A stretch of 64,000 nt of DNA from Allobacillus saliphilus. Lineage in GTDB: Bacteria; Bacillota; Bacilli; Bacillales; Alkalibacillaceae. The stretch lies in the NCBI RefSeq assembly GCF_018138385.1, contig NZ_JAGSIE010000005.1, forward strand, positions 1 to 64,000, read 5' to 3'. The notes below the pieces were generated by a model. That model searched no databases and had not been told where the DNA came from. It was given only the letters and a program-made list of their open reading frames with translations. Positions 28,105-37,247 of the stretch are shown here, piece by piece; the stretch's first letter is position 1, and the number at the start of each line of letters is the position of its first letter. Position numbers and translations under genes: made by a program.

Positions 28105-28863
28105 ATGGAACAAGTATTGAAATATGAACGATATGAAAATGGTCTGGCGGTACTAACGATCAACCGACCGAATAAACGAAATGCGATTTCTAAAGAAGTT
28201 GTTTCCTTATTCGCTCAATACATAACCGAATTGGAGAATAACGACAACATAAAACTGTTGGTCATAACAGGTGAAGGACAGCAAGCATTTTGTTCAGGGG
28301 GCGACTTAAAAGATTTCCATGGCTATTTAAAGGCTGACGAAGCATATGAGTTGTTAAAATCGATGCAAGAAGTTTTATATCGAATTGCAACACTTCCTTT
28401 TCCGACGCTTGCCTGGATGAACGGTTCTGCGCGAGGTGGCGGTATGGAACTTGCATCTGCCTGTGATTTTCGCTTTGCATCAGAGAATGGCAATTATGGT
28501 TTTGTACAAGGAAACCTAGGCATTGCTACCGGTTGGGGAGGCGGATCGTTACTTTATAGACGAATACATCCTCAACAGGCTCATTATTGGCAAATTGAAT
28601 CAGCAATAAAAAGTGTGAAAGAATTAGAAGAAGCGGGATTTATACAAAAAGTTATTCATCATGAATTTGCACCTCATGCCGAAGAATTAACAATATTTCT
28701 ATCAAAAAGTGTGGAACAATTAAGAAGTTGGAAAGCTCAATGGTTGCGACACTACTCCATTGAACAATTGAAATATGAAATGGATGAAGAGGTGGCTGCC
28801 TGCAGCAAGCTTTGGGAGAGTGAAGACCATATTGAAGCTGTTAATCGATTTTTCTCCAAATAA
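28105..28863 (+). CDS. Enoyl-CoA hydratase/isomerase family protein
   Basis: A 252-residue crotonase-fold protein. The oxyanion-hole segments are visible as FCSGGDLKDF (about 64-73) and GSARGGGMELASACDFRFAS (about 109-128). It could hydrate or isomerise an acyl-CoA, but crotonase family members vary widely and the substrate cannot be read from sequence. GACGGGGG lies 11 bases before the ATG. It is a single gene between a repeat tract and the RsfA gene, a position where B. subtilis has none. Confidence 0.85.
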   Translation: MEQVLKYERYENGLAVLTINRPNKRNAISKEVVSLFAQYITELENNDNIKLLVITGEGQQAFCSGGDLKDFHGYLKADEAYELLKSMQEVLYRIATLPFPTLAWMNGSARGGGMELASACDFRFASENGNYGFVQGNLGIATGWGGGSLLYRRIHPQQAHYWQIESAIKSVKELEEAGFIQKVIHHEFAPHAEELTIFLSKSVEQLRSWKAQWLRHYSIEQLKYEMDEEVAACSKLWESEDHIEAVNRFFSK

Positions 28864-28959
28864 TTAAAAGCAATCCTATAATTATTATATTTTTCGTCTA
28901 TCTTCCTAAGCCTATGCATAAATATTTAATACAGTAGCTAGGTTAAGGGGGGAAGATGT

Positions 28960-29427
28960 GTGGTAACTCGTCAAGATTCATGGACAAAAGATGAAGATTT
29001 ATTATTAGCCGAAACAGTCATTCGGTACATACGAGAAGGCAAAACACAGATGAAAGCGTTCCAGGAGGTTGCAAATAAACTCTCGAGGACACCTCAGGCT
29101 TGCGGGTTTCGGTGGAATGCCAATATTAGGAAGCAATATAGTAAGGCGATTGCTCTTGCAAAAGAAGATCGGAAAAACTTGAAGAGTGAGCCTTCAAGCA
29201 ACAAGTCATTTACGAAACAAGGAAAAGATTCTACCAAAAAAATTGAATCATTCGATGAAGTCATCGGTCAATTGGAACGGTTGAAAGGTGAATATTCTCA
29301 ACAACCACATAACAATGGTTCAATCGATTCGAGGGTTGAGGAACTGAATAAAAAGTTAGCATTGTATAATCAAGTTTTAAATGAAATATCAGAAAAGATT
29401 CAGTCCTTAAAAGAACAAGAAAAATAG
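28960..29427 (+). CDS. ylbO: RsfA-family (Myb-like) sporulation regulator, YlbO-like
   Basis: A 155-residue DNA-binding protein. The N-terminal Myb/SANT-like domain ([21 protein letters not shown] to [13 protein letters not shown], residues 7-58) matches the RsfA family. A lysine/serine linker and a C-terminal coiled coil follow (about 95-153). RsfA-type factors act in the prespore in B. subtilis. The GTG start follows AAGGGGGGAAG. It occupies the ylbO position. Confidence 0.88.
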   Translation: MVTRQDSWTKDEDLLLAETVIRYIREGKTQMKAFQEVANKLSRTPQACGFRWNANIRKQYSKAIALAKEDRKNLKSEPSSNKSFTKQGKDSTKKIESFDEVIGQLERLKGEYSQQPHNNGSIDSRVEELNKKLALYNQVLNEISEKIQSLKEQEK

Positions 29428-29464
29428 TCTTGCATTGAGAGTAGAAATTCAATAAGCATTAAAA

Positions 29465-29541
29465 AATCCGGAAATTGGAGTCAATTCCTCCTGCAGGCCA
29501 ACGAAAGGTTGGGTCAGGAAATTGAAATCGGTTTCCGGATT
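29465..29541 (-). terminator. Large structured hairpin at the end of ylbP
   Basis: AATCCGGAAA (29465-29474) pairs with TTTCCGGATT (29532-29541). Inside, TCAATT/AATTGA, CCTG/CAGG and CCAAC/GTTGG stack almost continuously. On the minus strand the element is followed by six T. It can act as the ylbP terminator but is much larger than needed. Confidence 0.65.
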
Positions 29542-29562
29542 GCTTTGATTATTAGAAATCAT

Positions 29563-30042
29563 TTACTTAGCATCAACTTGCTCTGAAACGCCTTCAGGTA
29601 ACCAAATATAAGGATTTTCACCAAAATCACGCTCTACTTCATAGTGAGCAGCTTGAAAGCCCATTCGTTCCCAGAAGTCGTGTGAGTTCACTCTGGCGTT
29701 CGTTTTAACAGGTAGGTTGAAGCTCTTAGCGTATTCTACTAACTGTTCACCAAATCCTCTTCTTCGATAGCCTTCTAACACTTCTAACTTCCATAATTCT
29801 AAATAATCTTGTTTCGGTTCAAAATAGTAATCATATTTTGATTTAACTTTATACAAACTCATGCGAGCGACTAAAGAATCACCGAAATAAATTCCATAAA
29901 ACGGAGATTCACTATTGTTTTCGATCATATCATGTTCTAGATCTTCTTTCATCGAAAGTTCTTGCATCCCATACTGTTTAAACTTTTTGAATTCTTCAAT
30001 CGTACGGAAGTTTATCAATAATCTCTCAACTTTTACCGACAT
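29563..30042 (-). CDS. ylbP: GNAT-family N-acetyltransferase YlbP
   Basis: A 159-residue acetyltransferase of the GNAT fold. The acetyl-CoA-binding motif is visible as VLEGYRRRGFGEQLVEYA (about 90-107), followed by HDFWERMGFQ. The acceptor substrate is unknown. AAAGGAGGAA precedes the ATG. It is divergent from panE, with the control region lying between. Confidence 0.92.
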   Translation of the reverse strand: MSVKVERLLINFRTIEEFKKFKQYGMQELSMKEDLEHDMIENNSESPFYGIYFGDSLVARMSLYKVKSKYDYYFEPKQDYLELWKLEVLEGYRRRGFGEQLVEYAKSFNLPVKTNARVNSHDFWERMGFQAAHYEVERDFGENPYIWLPEGVSEQVDAK

Positions 30043-30102
30043 AAGCTTGTTCCTCCTTTTGTTTCTCTTTATTATTATAGTATATTGGAGATTGAATTTA
30101 AA

Positions 30103-30116
30103 TGAAATCGTTCACA
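30103..30116. promoter_or_regulatory. Catabolite-responsive element (cre) candidate
   Basis: TGAAATCGTTCACA fits the CcpA cre consensus TGWAANCGNTNWCA at every fixed position. It lies in the ylbP-panE gap, about 60 bases upstream of the panE start and downstream of an AT-rich possible promoter (TATATT near 30081). It would suit repression by roadblock. Confidence 0.5.
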
Positions 30117-30176
30117 TCGAATAGAATGATCAATTTACTTATTTCGCATGCTGAAATGCAAAAGGGAGCAATGGAT

Positions 30177-31052
30177 ATGAATATAGCCGTAATTGGAATG
30201 GGTGCCGTCGGAATGTTTATGACACATCACATAGCAAAGAGTGGGTTGGATGTGACAGGTTATGTTCGCCGTGAAGACCAGCTTGTTGAACTGAAAGAAA
30301 AAGGTGTCCAACTAGACGGTGAAAAAATACATATTCCGGTATACTCATATACCGATTTATCTGACGAGCATGATTTCTACATTATTGCGACAAAGAAAAC
30401 AGCTACCAAAACATTGTATCCTTACTTAAAAAAACTGAAAGCGTCTAGTAATCTAGTGTTCGTTCAAAATGGAATGATCGATGAAGATGAGCTTAAAGGT
30501 ATACTAGCAAACATTTTTATTGGTGTTTTCGATCACGGCATTACCCGGTATGGCAATACAGAAATTCAGCAAAAAGGAGCTGGACAGTTATCCCTTGGAA
30601 GCATGGATGATAAAAGGAATATAGCGGTTAAACAATTCGTTGCGCAAATAAATAGTCCGATATTCCCGGTTATTTTCGAACAAAACATTGAAAGAAGGCA
30701 AGCTAAGAAGCTAGTCATAAATTGTATCATCAATCCGTTAACAGCTATATTTGAATGTTTTAACGGTGAGATTTTGGAAAATAGCTATATGAAGCGTCTT
30801 GCTGCGAAATTAAATGAAGAAGCTTGTGAAGCTTTGAATTTACCATCTAAAGAAATGTGGGAAAAAACGATAGCCATTTGTGAAAAAACAGCACGGAATA
30901 AATCTTCCATGTTTGCTGACATCGAGTCAGGAAAACGGACGGAAATAGCCTATTTAAATGGTTATTTAGTTAACCAATTTCCAAACATCGTTCCGACCCA
31001 TGAAGCGATCACTTTACTAGTGAAAGCAAAAGAAATAGGTCATAAACGTTAG
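30177..31052 (+). CDS. panE: 2-dehydropantoate 2-reductase (PanE/YlbQ)
   Basis: PanE reduces ketopantoate to pantoate with NADPH in pantothenate/CoA synthesis. The 292-residue protein begins MNIAVIGMGAVGMFM, a Rossmann GxGxxG site. It has a catalytic-type lysine in the KKLVINCIINPLTAIF region and the C-terminal ApbA domain (SSMFADIESGKRTEIAYLNG). The ATG at 30177 follows AGGGAG by eight bases; ATGs further upstream lack a good site. It may instead be a KPA-reductase paralogue. Confidence 0.9.
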   Translation: MNIAVIGMGAVGMFMTHHIAKSGLDVTGYVRREDQLVELKEKGVQLDGEKIHIPVYSYTDLSDEHDFYIIATKKTATKTLYPYLKKLKASSNLVFVQNGMIDEDELKGILANIFIGVFDHGITRYGNTEIQQKGAGQLSLGSMDDKRNIAVKQFVAQINSPIFPVIFEQNIERRQAKKLVINCIINPLTAIFECFNGEILENSYMKRLAAKLNEEACEALNLPSKEMWEKTIAICEKTARNKSSMFADIESGKRTEIAYLNGYLVNQFPNIVPTHEAITLLVKAKEIGHKR

Positions 31053-31314
31053 CTGATTGAATCAATTTCATCATTGCTTTTCTCGAAGGAGTATATGTGG
31101 ATTTGGAGGAACACAGCCGCCATTTACTTCATTGTATTCATTTGTTTTTGTTTATTGAATTTTCCTTCACTCTCCATATGTTTTATATATCATTTTTATG
31201 ATTATCATTCTATTTTCCAGTATCCGCAAACAGATTTAATGAAAGTCAATGGGTTTTTCGGTAAAATGACAGCTAGGTATGGACCGAGTAAAGTAATAAA
31301 GGCAGGGTTAAACG

Positions 31315-32937
31315 ATGCAAACAATTCCAATTCAGTTACAGCAATCACAATTGTTGCAAGATTATCGAGATCGTAAGGAATCGATTTTCTCACAATTCGA
31401 CTATGATCCGTATCAAATTCGAAGTTATAAAAGTCGACTTTCTCAGCTTCAACAAGGTGATTATCAACGGCAAGAACTCGCCCAAGTATTGTTAAAGCAA
31501 AATCGAAAATGGGGGGCGGGTCCAGCTGTTGAAAAAAATATAGAAGCGTTAAAAAATCCGAATTCTTCTGTTATCATCGGCGGACAACAGGCGGGGATTT
31601 TAACCGGTCCGTTGTATACAATTCATAAAATGATCTCTATTCTTGTTCATGCAAAAGAGCTAGAAGAACATTTGCAGCAACCCGTCATTCCGGTCTTTTG
31701 GATTGCAGGTGAAGATCATGATTTTGAAGAAATCAACCATATATATATTCAGAAAAATACTGATCGGTTGAAGAAGGTTGCCATTGATGATGAGTTAGAA
31801 TCCAAGCAGTCTGTCTCATCAAGAGAGTTGCCGAAAAAAGCAGCGGCTAGTTTCTTGGAAAAAATATTTTCTACTTTTCAAGAAACCGACCATACGAAGA
31901 AGATATACAACCAATTGAAAGAAGCTGCTGAACAGAGTAATACGTATGTAGATTTCTTTGGAATACTCACCCAAGAAATCTTTCAAGATGAAGGGTTAGT
32001 GTTAGTTGATTCAGATGATTCTGATCTAAGAAAACTTGAATCACCTTATTTTGTGCGGATGATTGAGGAGCAACCGAACATCGCAAAAGCCGTTGTTCGA
32101 GATTTACAGCATCAAGAAGACAAAGGTTATACCATTTCAATTGATGCAGAAAGTGATGATGGGCATCTGTTTTATCACGTTGATGGTGAAAGACAGTTAC
32201 TCATTAGAGAAGATGATATATGGAAGACGAAGGATGGACAAGTTTCTTTACGAACGGAAGAACTATTAGAAATCGCAAAAAATCATCCTGAATTATTAAG
32301 TAATAACGTAATTACACGTCCCCTCATGCAAGAATTCGTTTTTCCAGTGTTAGCTTTTCATGCAGGACCTGGGGAATTGGCATATTGGTCAATATTGAAA
32401 AATGCTTTTCGATGTTTGGACTTAACATTGCCAATCGTCATGCCTCGTCTATCGATAACGCTTCTTCAATCCAACCATCAATCATGGATGGAAGGCATGG
32501 ATCTATCATTGGAGTCACTAATTCAATCAGGTGTATACACTCAAAAAATGAACTGGTTGAAGAGAAAGACAAAATTGCCAATTGAAGAAACATTTCAAGA
32601 AGTACAGAAACATATTGAGACGATTCATCAACCGATTCAAGAAATCGCTGAATCAATCAGCCCTGATATGGAAGGACTCTCGAATAAAAACCTGGAAAAA
32701 ATACAAAGAGAGTTAGCGTATGTTGAGAAGCGATTCATGCGAACTGTTGAAAATAATCATCAGCTTCGGATAAAGAGATATGATACGTTAGATACGTATT
32801 ATCACCCAGATGGTGGTTTACAAGAGCGGAAGTGGAATTTGATTTATTGGATGAATCAATATGGGTGGGACTTACCATCGAGATTGGCAACAATACCACC
32901 AAAATGGGAAGTGGACCACCTAGTAGTGAATTTGTAA
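31315..32937 (+). CDS. bshC: Bacillithiol synthase (putative cysteine ligase) BshC
   Basis: BshC (YllA) adds cysteine to glucosaminyl-malate, the last step in bacillithiol synthesis, the main low-molecular-weight thiol of Bacillaceae. The 540-residue length matches the family, with conserved GGQQAGILTGPLYTIHK and WIAGEDHDFEEINH. The ribosome site is weak (GCAGGG). The preceding 31053-31314 gap is AT-rich with no recognised gene. It lies immediately before mraZ, as in B. subtilis. Confidence 0.95.
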   Translation: MQTIPIQLQQSQLLQDYRDRKESIFSQFDYDPYQIRSYKSRLSQLQQGDYQRQELAQVLLKQNRKWGAGPAVEKNIEALKNPNSSVIIGGQQAGILTGPLYTIHKMISILVHAKELEEHLQQPVIPVFWIAGEDHDFEEINHIYIQKNTDRLKKVAIDDELESKQSVSSRELPKKAAASFLEKIFSTFQETDHTKKIYNQLKEAAEQSNTYVDFFGILTQEIFQDEGLVLVDSDDSDLRKLESPYFVRMIEEQPNIAKAVVRDLQHQEDKGYTISIDAESDDGHLFYHVDGERQLLIREDDIWKTKDGQVSLRTEELLEIAKNHPELLSNNVITRPLMQEFVFPVLAFHAGPGELAYWSILKNAFRCLDLTLPIVMPRLSITLLQSNHQSWMEGMDLSLESLIQSGVYTQKMNWLKRKTKLPIEETFQEVQKHIETIHQPIQEIAESISPDMEGLSNKNLEKIQRELAYVEKRFMRTVENNHQLRIKRYDTLDTYYHPDGGLQERKWNLIYWMNQYGWDLPSRLATIPPKWEVDHLVVNL

Positions 32938-33006
32938 CCACTCACTTACCACCACGCCCCACTTTTCAGTAAAATCATTAAAAAACTTTAAATAATAAGG
33001 TTTTTA

Positions 33007-33041
33007 GCATGTTCAGTCTTTCGGCTGAGCATGTTTTTTTA
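33007..33041 (+). terminator. Terminator between bshC and mraZ
   Basis: CATGTTCAGTC pairs with GCTGAGCATG around TTTCG and is followed by seven T. It isolates the division cluster from upstream transcription. Confidence 0.9.
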
Positions 33042-33066
33042 TTAAAAATATAATTTTTTATTAAAA

Positions 33067-33103
33067 AAGTGGTTCAAAGTGGAGGAATGTGGTAGACTAT
33101 AAA
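33067..33103 (+). promoter_or_regulatory. mraZ promoter region with three MraZ boxes
   Basis: GTGG occurs at 33069, 33079 and 33089, each within AAGTGG/ATGTGG and exactly 10 bp apart. MraZ binds such direct repeats upstream of its own gene. TATAAA at 33098-33103 is the likely -10, so MraZ bound here would cover the -35 region. Confidence 0.65.
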
Positions 33104-33122
33104 AAAAGGTGGGGCGAAGTCT

Positions 33123-33554
33123 ATGTTTATGGGTGAGTTTCAACATAATATTGATACAAAAGGCAGAATTATTATTCCATCTAAGTTTAGAGATGGGTTA
33201 GGTCACTCCTTTGTGCTCACTCGTGGAATAGATCATTGTTTGTTCGCCTACCCCATGGATGAATGGAAAATCCTCGAAGAGAAACTGAAGAAGTTACCAG
33301 TTACAAAGAAAGATGCAAGAGCATTTACGCGTTTCTTCTTTTCTGGTGCTGTTGAGTGTGAAATTGATAAGCAAGGCAGAATCAATGTTCCATCACCCCT
33401 CCGAAAATATGCCAATTTGGATAAAGAATGTATTGTGATCGGCGTGTCGAATCGAATTGAATTATGGGCGCGCGACGCTTGGACAGACTATGTAGAAGAA
33501 TCGGAAGAATCTTTTGCTGAAATCGCAGAAAATATGATGGATTTCGACATTTAA
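33123..33554 (+). CDS. mraZ: Transcriptional regulator MraZ
   Basis: MraZ is a ring-shaped DNA-binding protein that regulates the division/cell-wall cluster. The 143-residue protein has two SpoVT/AbrB-like halves, each with the DxKGR(I/L)xxP signature ([13 protein letters not shown] near 12, [13 protein letters not shown] near 83). It begins MFMGEFQH, typical of the family. GGTGGGG precedes the ATG. It is the first gene of the dcw operon. Confidence 0.97.
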   Translation: MFMGEFQHNIDTKGRIIIPSKFRDGLGHSFVLTRGIDHCLFAYPMDEWKILEEKLKKLPVTKKDARAFTRFFFSGAVECEIDKQGRINVPSPLRKYANLDKECIVIGVSNRIELWARDAWTDYVEESEESFAEIAENMMDFDI

Positions 33555-33571
33555 TGTTGGAGGGTGAAGAG

Positions 33572-34546
33572 ATGTTTGAACACTTCAGTGTATTAAACAA
33601 AGAAACGATTGAGGGTTTGTCTATCCAGCCGAATGGCACCTATGTGGACTGCACTCTTGGAGGCGCAGGTCATTCAAAGAAAATTATTGAACAATTGACA
33701 GACAAAGGCCATCTGATCGCTTTTGATCAGGATGAAACGGCTATTACACATGCGAAAGCATTGTTATCTGAATACGAGAATCAAGTTACTTTCATCCATC
33801 GAAACTTTTCTCAGCTTGAAGAAGCGTTGGATGAATTGAACATTAATGAAGTTGAAGGGATTGTCTTTGATCTAGGTGTTTCTTCTCCACAGTTGGACCA
33901 AATCGAAAGAGGATTTAGTTACCACAATGATGCACCACTGGACATGCGCATGAATCAGTCTCAAAAATTGAGCGCATATGAAGTAGTCAATCATTGGACG
34001 TATGAACAGCTCGTTAAATCTTTTTTTAGATATGGAGAAGAAAAATTTTCTAAACAAATTGCACGAAACATTGAGCGTAAAAGAGAAGAAAAGCCGATTG
34101 TGACAACACTCGAGCTAGTGGAGATTATTAAGGAAGCAATACCAGCACCGGCAAGAAGGAAAGGCGGACATCCAGCTAAACGAATCTTCCAAGCAATTCG
34201 AATTGCCGTAAATGATGAATTGAACGTGTTCGAAGATGCGCTACATCAAGCGGCTAGAAAAGTGGCAATTGGCGGTAGGATTGCTGTCATCACATTCCAC
34301 TCATTGGAAGATAAAATTTGTAAGCAAGCAATGAAAAAATGGAGTACACCCGAAGATGTTCCAAAAGAAATACCATTATTGCCTGAAGAGATTCAACCGC
34401 CATTTAAGCTCATTAACAAGAAGCCGATTGTACCGAACGAAAATGAGTTGGATGAAAACCGTCGATCAAGATCGGCAAAATTAAGAATTTGTGAAAAAGT
34501 CACTGAATGGGACGAAAAATACGCACTGAACGGAAAGGGGAAGTAA
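33572..34546 (+). CDS. rsmH: 16S rRNA m4C1402 methyltransferase RsmH (MraW)
   Basis: RsmH methylates N4 of cytidine 1402 in the ribosomal P site. The 324-residue protein has the SAM-binding [14 protein letters not shown] (about 22-35), [14 protein letters not shown] and the C-terminal FHSLED. ATG at 33572 follows GGAGGGTG; the ATG at 33554, which overlaps the mraZ stop, abuts no ribosome site. Confidence 0.97.
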   Translation: MFEHFSVLNKETIEGLSIQPNGTYVDCTLGGAGHSKKIIEQLTDKGHLIAFDQDETAITHAKALLSEYENQVTFIHRNFSQLEEALDELNINEVEGIVFDLGVSSPQLDQIERGFSYHNDAPLDMRMNQSQKLSAYEVVNHWTYEQLVKSFFRYGEEKFSKQIARNIERKREEKPIVTTLELVEIIKEAIPAPARRKGGHPAKRIFQAIRIAVNDELNVFEDALHQAARKVAIGGRIAVITFHSLEDKICKQAMKKWSTPEDVPKEIPLLPEEIQPPFKLINKKPIVPNENELDENRRSRSAKLRICEKVTEWDEKYALNGKGK

Positions 34547-34549
34547 AAA

Positions 34550-34924
34550 ATGAGTGCTGAAAGACTGAGACAATATCAAACATTACCACATCGAAAGGAC
34601 CAAACATCCCATCAAACGGAACATCATACTGAGCAAGCCAAAAAAACGTTATTTACAAAAGGTGAAAAGTTTTTGTATACTTTAGGAATATTGGTAATCA
34701 CTTGTTTTGCAATTTACATGGTTATGTTTTCTACATCAGTCAATTCATTAAACCGTGATATTCAGCAATTGGATAATAATATTGAAACGATACAATCCCA
34801 AAATGTTTCCCTTCGTGCAGAAGTTCAAGAACTGAGTAATCCAACAAGAATTTTGACCATCGCAGAAAAACATGGACTTGATATTAAAAACAGTAACGTA
34901 AAACAAGCCAATAATACCCCTTAA
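34550..34924 (+). CDS. ftsL: Cell division protein FtsL
   Basis: FtsL is a bitopic divisome protein that forms a trimer with DivIC and DivIB. The 124-residue protein has a basic cytoplasmic tail (1-35), one membrane helix (about 40-60), and an extracytoplasmic coiled coil (SLNRDIQQLDNNIETIQSQN). AAAGGGGAAG precedes the ATG, four bases after rsmH. Sequence is poorly conserved in this family; position and architecture decide the call. Confidence 0.93.
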   Translation: MSAERLRQYQTLPHRKDQTSHQTEHHTEQAKKTLFTKGEKFLYTLGILVITCFAIYMVMFSTSVNSLNRDIQQLDNNIETIQSQNVSLRAEVQELSNPTRILTIAEKHGLDIKNSNVKQANNTP

Positions 34925-34939
34925 GGGAAGGGATTTTCG

Positions 34940-37150
34940 GTGAAAATGAAACAAAAAAACATCATGCTGATCTTCTTGGTTAGCATATTTACATTAGGGT
35001 TTTTAATAATAATCGGCCGATTTGTGTACATCCAAGTAGGAGGAGAAGTGCAATCGGTCGATTTAATTGATTATTCGAATAAGTATCGTCAGGTCGGCAA
35101 GGAATTGAGTTATGAGCGTGGTAAGATTATGGACCGAACAGGTATGATTTTAGCGGATAATCGACCGACCTATAAACTTTATGCCATTATTGACGAATCT
35201 TATTCTGAAAATTCGCCTTCTCCTTTACATGTCAAAAACCCTACAAAGACTGCTGAGAAGTTAGCTCCATATTTAGAGAAAGAACCGAATGAAATTGAAA
35301 AAATCATTACTAATGGAATTGAGAATGATCGATTTCAAGTGGAATTTGGTACAGAAGCGAATAATCTATCTGAAGCTAAAATGGAAGAAATAGAAGCATT
35401 AGGTTTACCAGGAATTAATTTTGAACAGCAAATGCAACGATATTATCCGAATGGAGCGTTTGCCTCACATATACTAGGCTATACGAGAGCTGAAAAAGGA
35501 GAACCAGTCGCTGAATTCGGCGTTGAGTTAGAATGGGACGAATATTTACAAGGTGAACCTGGTTCAGTTAGCTATAAGCGTGACAAATATGGATATAAAC
35601 TATTGAATGCGGATGAAGTCGTCAAGCCACCTAAAAATGGGGATCATGTTTACTTAACGATCGATCAAAAAATCCAAACATTTTTAGAAGATGCGATGAC
35701 GACAATTGAAAAAGAATATCAACCAGAACGTATGGTAGCAGCTGTTATGGACCCTAAAACGGGAGAAATGTTGGCTATGAGTAATCGACCGACATTTAAT
35801 CCGAACCACCCAGAGAACATTACGAATTGGTATAACGATGTCATATCCTACCCGATTGAACCGGGATCGACAATGAAAATGTTTACAGTAGCCGCAGCAA
35901 TGGAGGAAGGCGTTTATAACGGAAGTGAGACTTATGAGTCTGGGAAATATCGTATTAATGAGAATTACCGATATATCCGTGACCATAATAATGTCGGTTG
36001 GGGCAGAATTACGTACGATGAAGGAATCCAACGTTCTTCCAACGTCGCCGTCGCAAAATTGCTTTGGGAAAAAATCAAACCAGATACGTTTATGGAATAT
36101 ATCGAAGCGTTCCATTTAGATCGAATGTCAGGGATTGACCTTTCTGGGGAGCGTCTTGGGAAAATGGTTTATCAGTATCCGATGGAAAAGGTGACTATGG
36201 CCTATGGTCAAGGATCTACTTTTACTCCGATGCAGATCATGAAATCCGCTACAGCGATAGCAAATGACGGTAAAATGGTGAAGCCGTACGTCATTTCGAG
36301 TGTCGTTGACTCAGAATCTGAGGAAATCTTGTACGAAAAAGAGCCGGAAATCGTTGGTGAACCAATTAGTGCCGAAACATCAAAACAATTACGAGATTTA
36401 TTCGAGACAGTCATTACCGGAGAACATGGTACTGGAAAGAGTTTTAAATTGGATAGTTATTCATCTTTAGGAAAGACTGGAACCTCTCAACTACCTGACC
36501 CTGAGACAGGTGGATGGTTAACAGGACCTTCGAATTATCTGTTTTCATTTATGGGGATGGCACCAAAAGATGATCCTGAATTATTGATGTTTGTAGCTGT
36601 GAAACAACCGAACATTGATTATTCTTATGAGGGTTCACGCACAACTTCTTATATTTACAAAACCGTTATGGAAAACAGTTTAAATTACTTGAATGTACAA
36701 CCAGACCAAGAAAGCTCTGACCAAATGGAGCCAATCGTCCTTGATAACATCATAGGTTCATCCATAGAAGGATTGGAAGAAACCTATGAAGAAAAAGGCA
36801 TTGAAGTCGTTTCATTAGGTACAGGCGAAAAGGCTGCAGATTCAAGACCGATTGAAGGAGATCGTTTATTTCCAAGTAATCGTTTGCTCGTTCTGACGGA
36901 AGGCGAAGCCAAAATGCCAAATCTATTAGGATGGCCGTTACGAGATGTGCTTCACCTTAGTGAATTGCTCGGTTTGGAAATTGAGTTTAATGGCAGTGGG
37001 TTTGTTGTCGAACAGAGTATCAAACCTGGAACAAAACTGAATGAAGATGATCAGTTGGTTATAGAATTACATAGCAAGGAACAACAATTCGAAGATCAAC
37101 AAAGTGAATCAGCAGCCGACGATTCATCTGATCAAGGCGCAGCCGAATAA
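34940..37150 (+). CDS. pbpB: Penicillin-binding protein 2B (septal transpeptidase)
   Basis: PBP2B cross-links septal peptidoglycan and is essential for division. The 736-residue class B PBP has a membrane anchor (about 8-30), a dimerisation domain and a transpeptidase domain with SxxK (S310-K313 in EPGSTMKM), SxN (S366-S-N368) and KTG (512-514). Two PASTA domains follow, then a short acidic tail. GTG start follows AAGGGAAGGG. It lies between ftsL and spoVD as in B. subtilis. Confidence 0.95.
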   Translation: MKMKQKNIMLIFLVSIFTLGFLIIIGRFVYIQVGGEVQSVDLIDYSNKYRQVGKELSYERGKIMDRTGMILADNRPTYKLYAIIDESYSENSPSPLHVKNPTKTAEKLAPYLEKEPNEIEKIITNGIENDRFQVEFGTEANNLSEAKMEEIEALGLPGINFEQQMQRYYPNGAFASHILGYTRAEKGEPVAEFGVELEWDEYLQGEPGSVSYKRDKYGYKLLNADEVVKPPKNGDHVYLTIDQKIQTFLEDAMTTIEKEYQPERMVAAVMDPKTGEMLAMSNRPTFNPNHPENITNWYNDVISYPIEPGSTMKMFTVAAAMEEGVYNGSETYESGKYRINENYRYIRDHNNVGWGRITYDEGIQRSSNVAVAKLLWEKIKPDTFMEYIEAFHLDRMSGIDLSGERLGKMVYQYPMEKVTMAYGQGSTFTPMQIMKSATAIANDGKMVKPYVISSVVDSESEEILYEKEPEIVGEPISAETSKQLRDLFETVITGEHGTGKSFKLDSYSSLGKTGTSQLPDPETGGWLTGPSNYLFSFMGMAPKDDPELLMFVAVKQPNIDYSYEGSRTTSYIYKTVMENSLNYLNVQPDQESSDQMEPIVLDNIIGSSIEGLEETYEEKGIEVVSLGTGEKAADSRPIEGDRLFPSNRLLVLTEGEAKMPNLLGWPLRDVLHLSELLGLEIEFNGSGFVVEQSIKPGTKLNEDDQLVIELHSKEQQFEDQQSESAADDSSDQGAAE

Positions 37151-37247
37151 TTCATTCAGATAAAATTTGTATAAAGAAAGACAATGGTCTAAACAGACAA
37201 GCTTTCTCATAAATTAGGTACTACGCTTACTTCAGGAGGATTCAAGA

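Noticed and set aside
31053-31314. Open frame of about 100 residues between panE and bshC
   Set aside because: It overlaps the bshC start in another frame, has no good ribosome site and its composition reflects AT-rich intergenic sequence.
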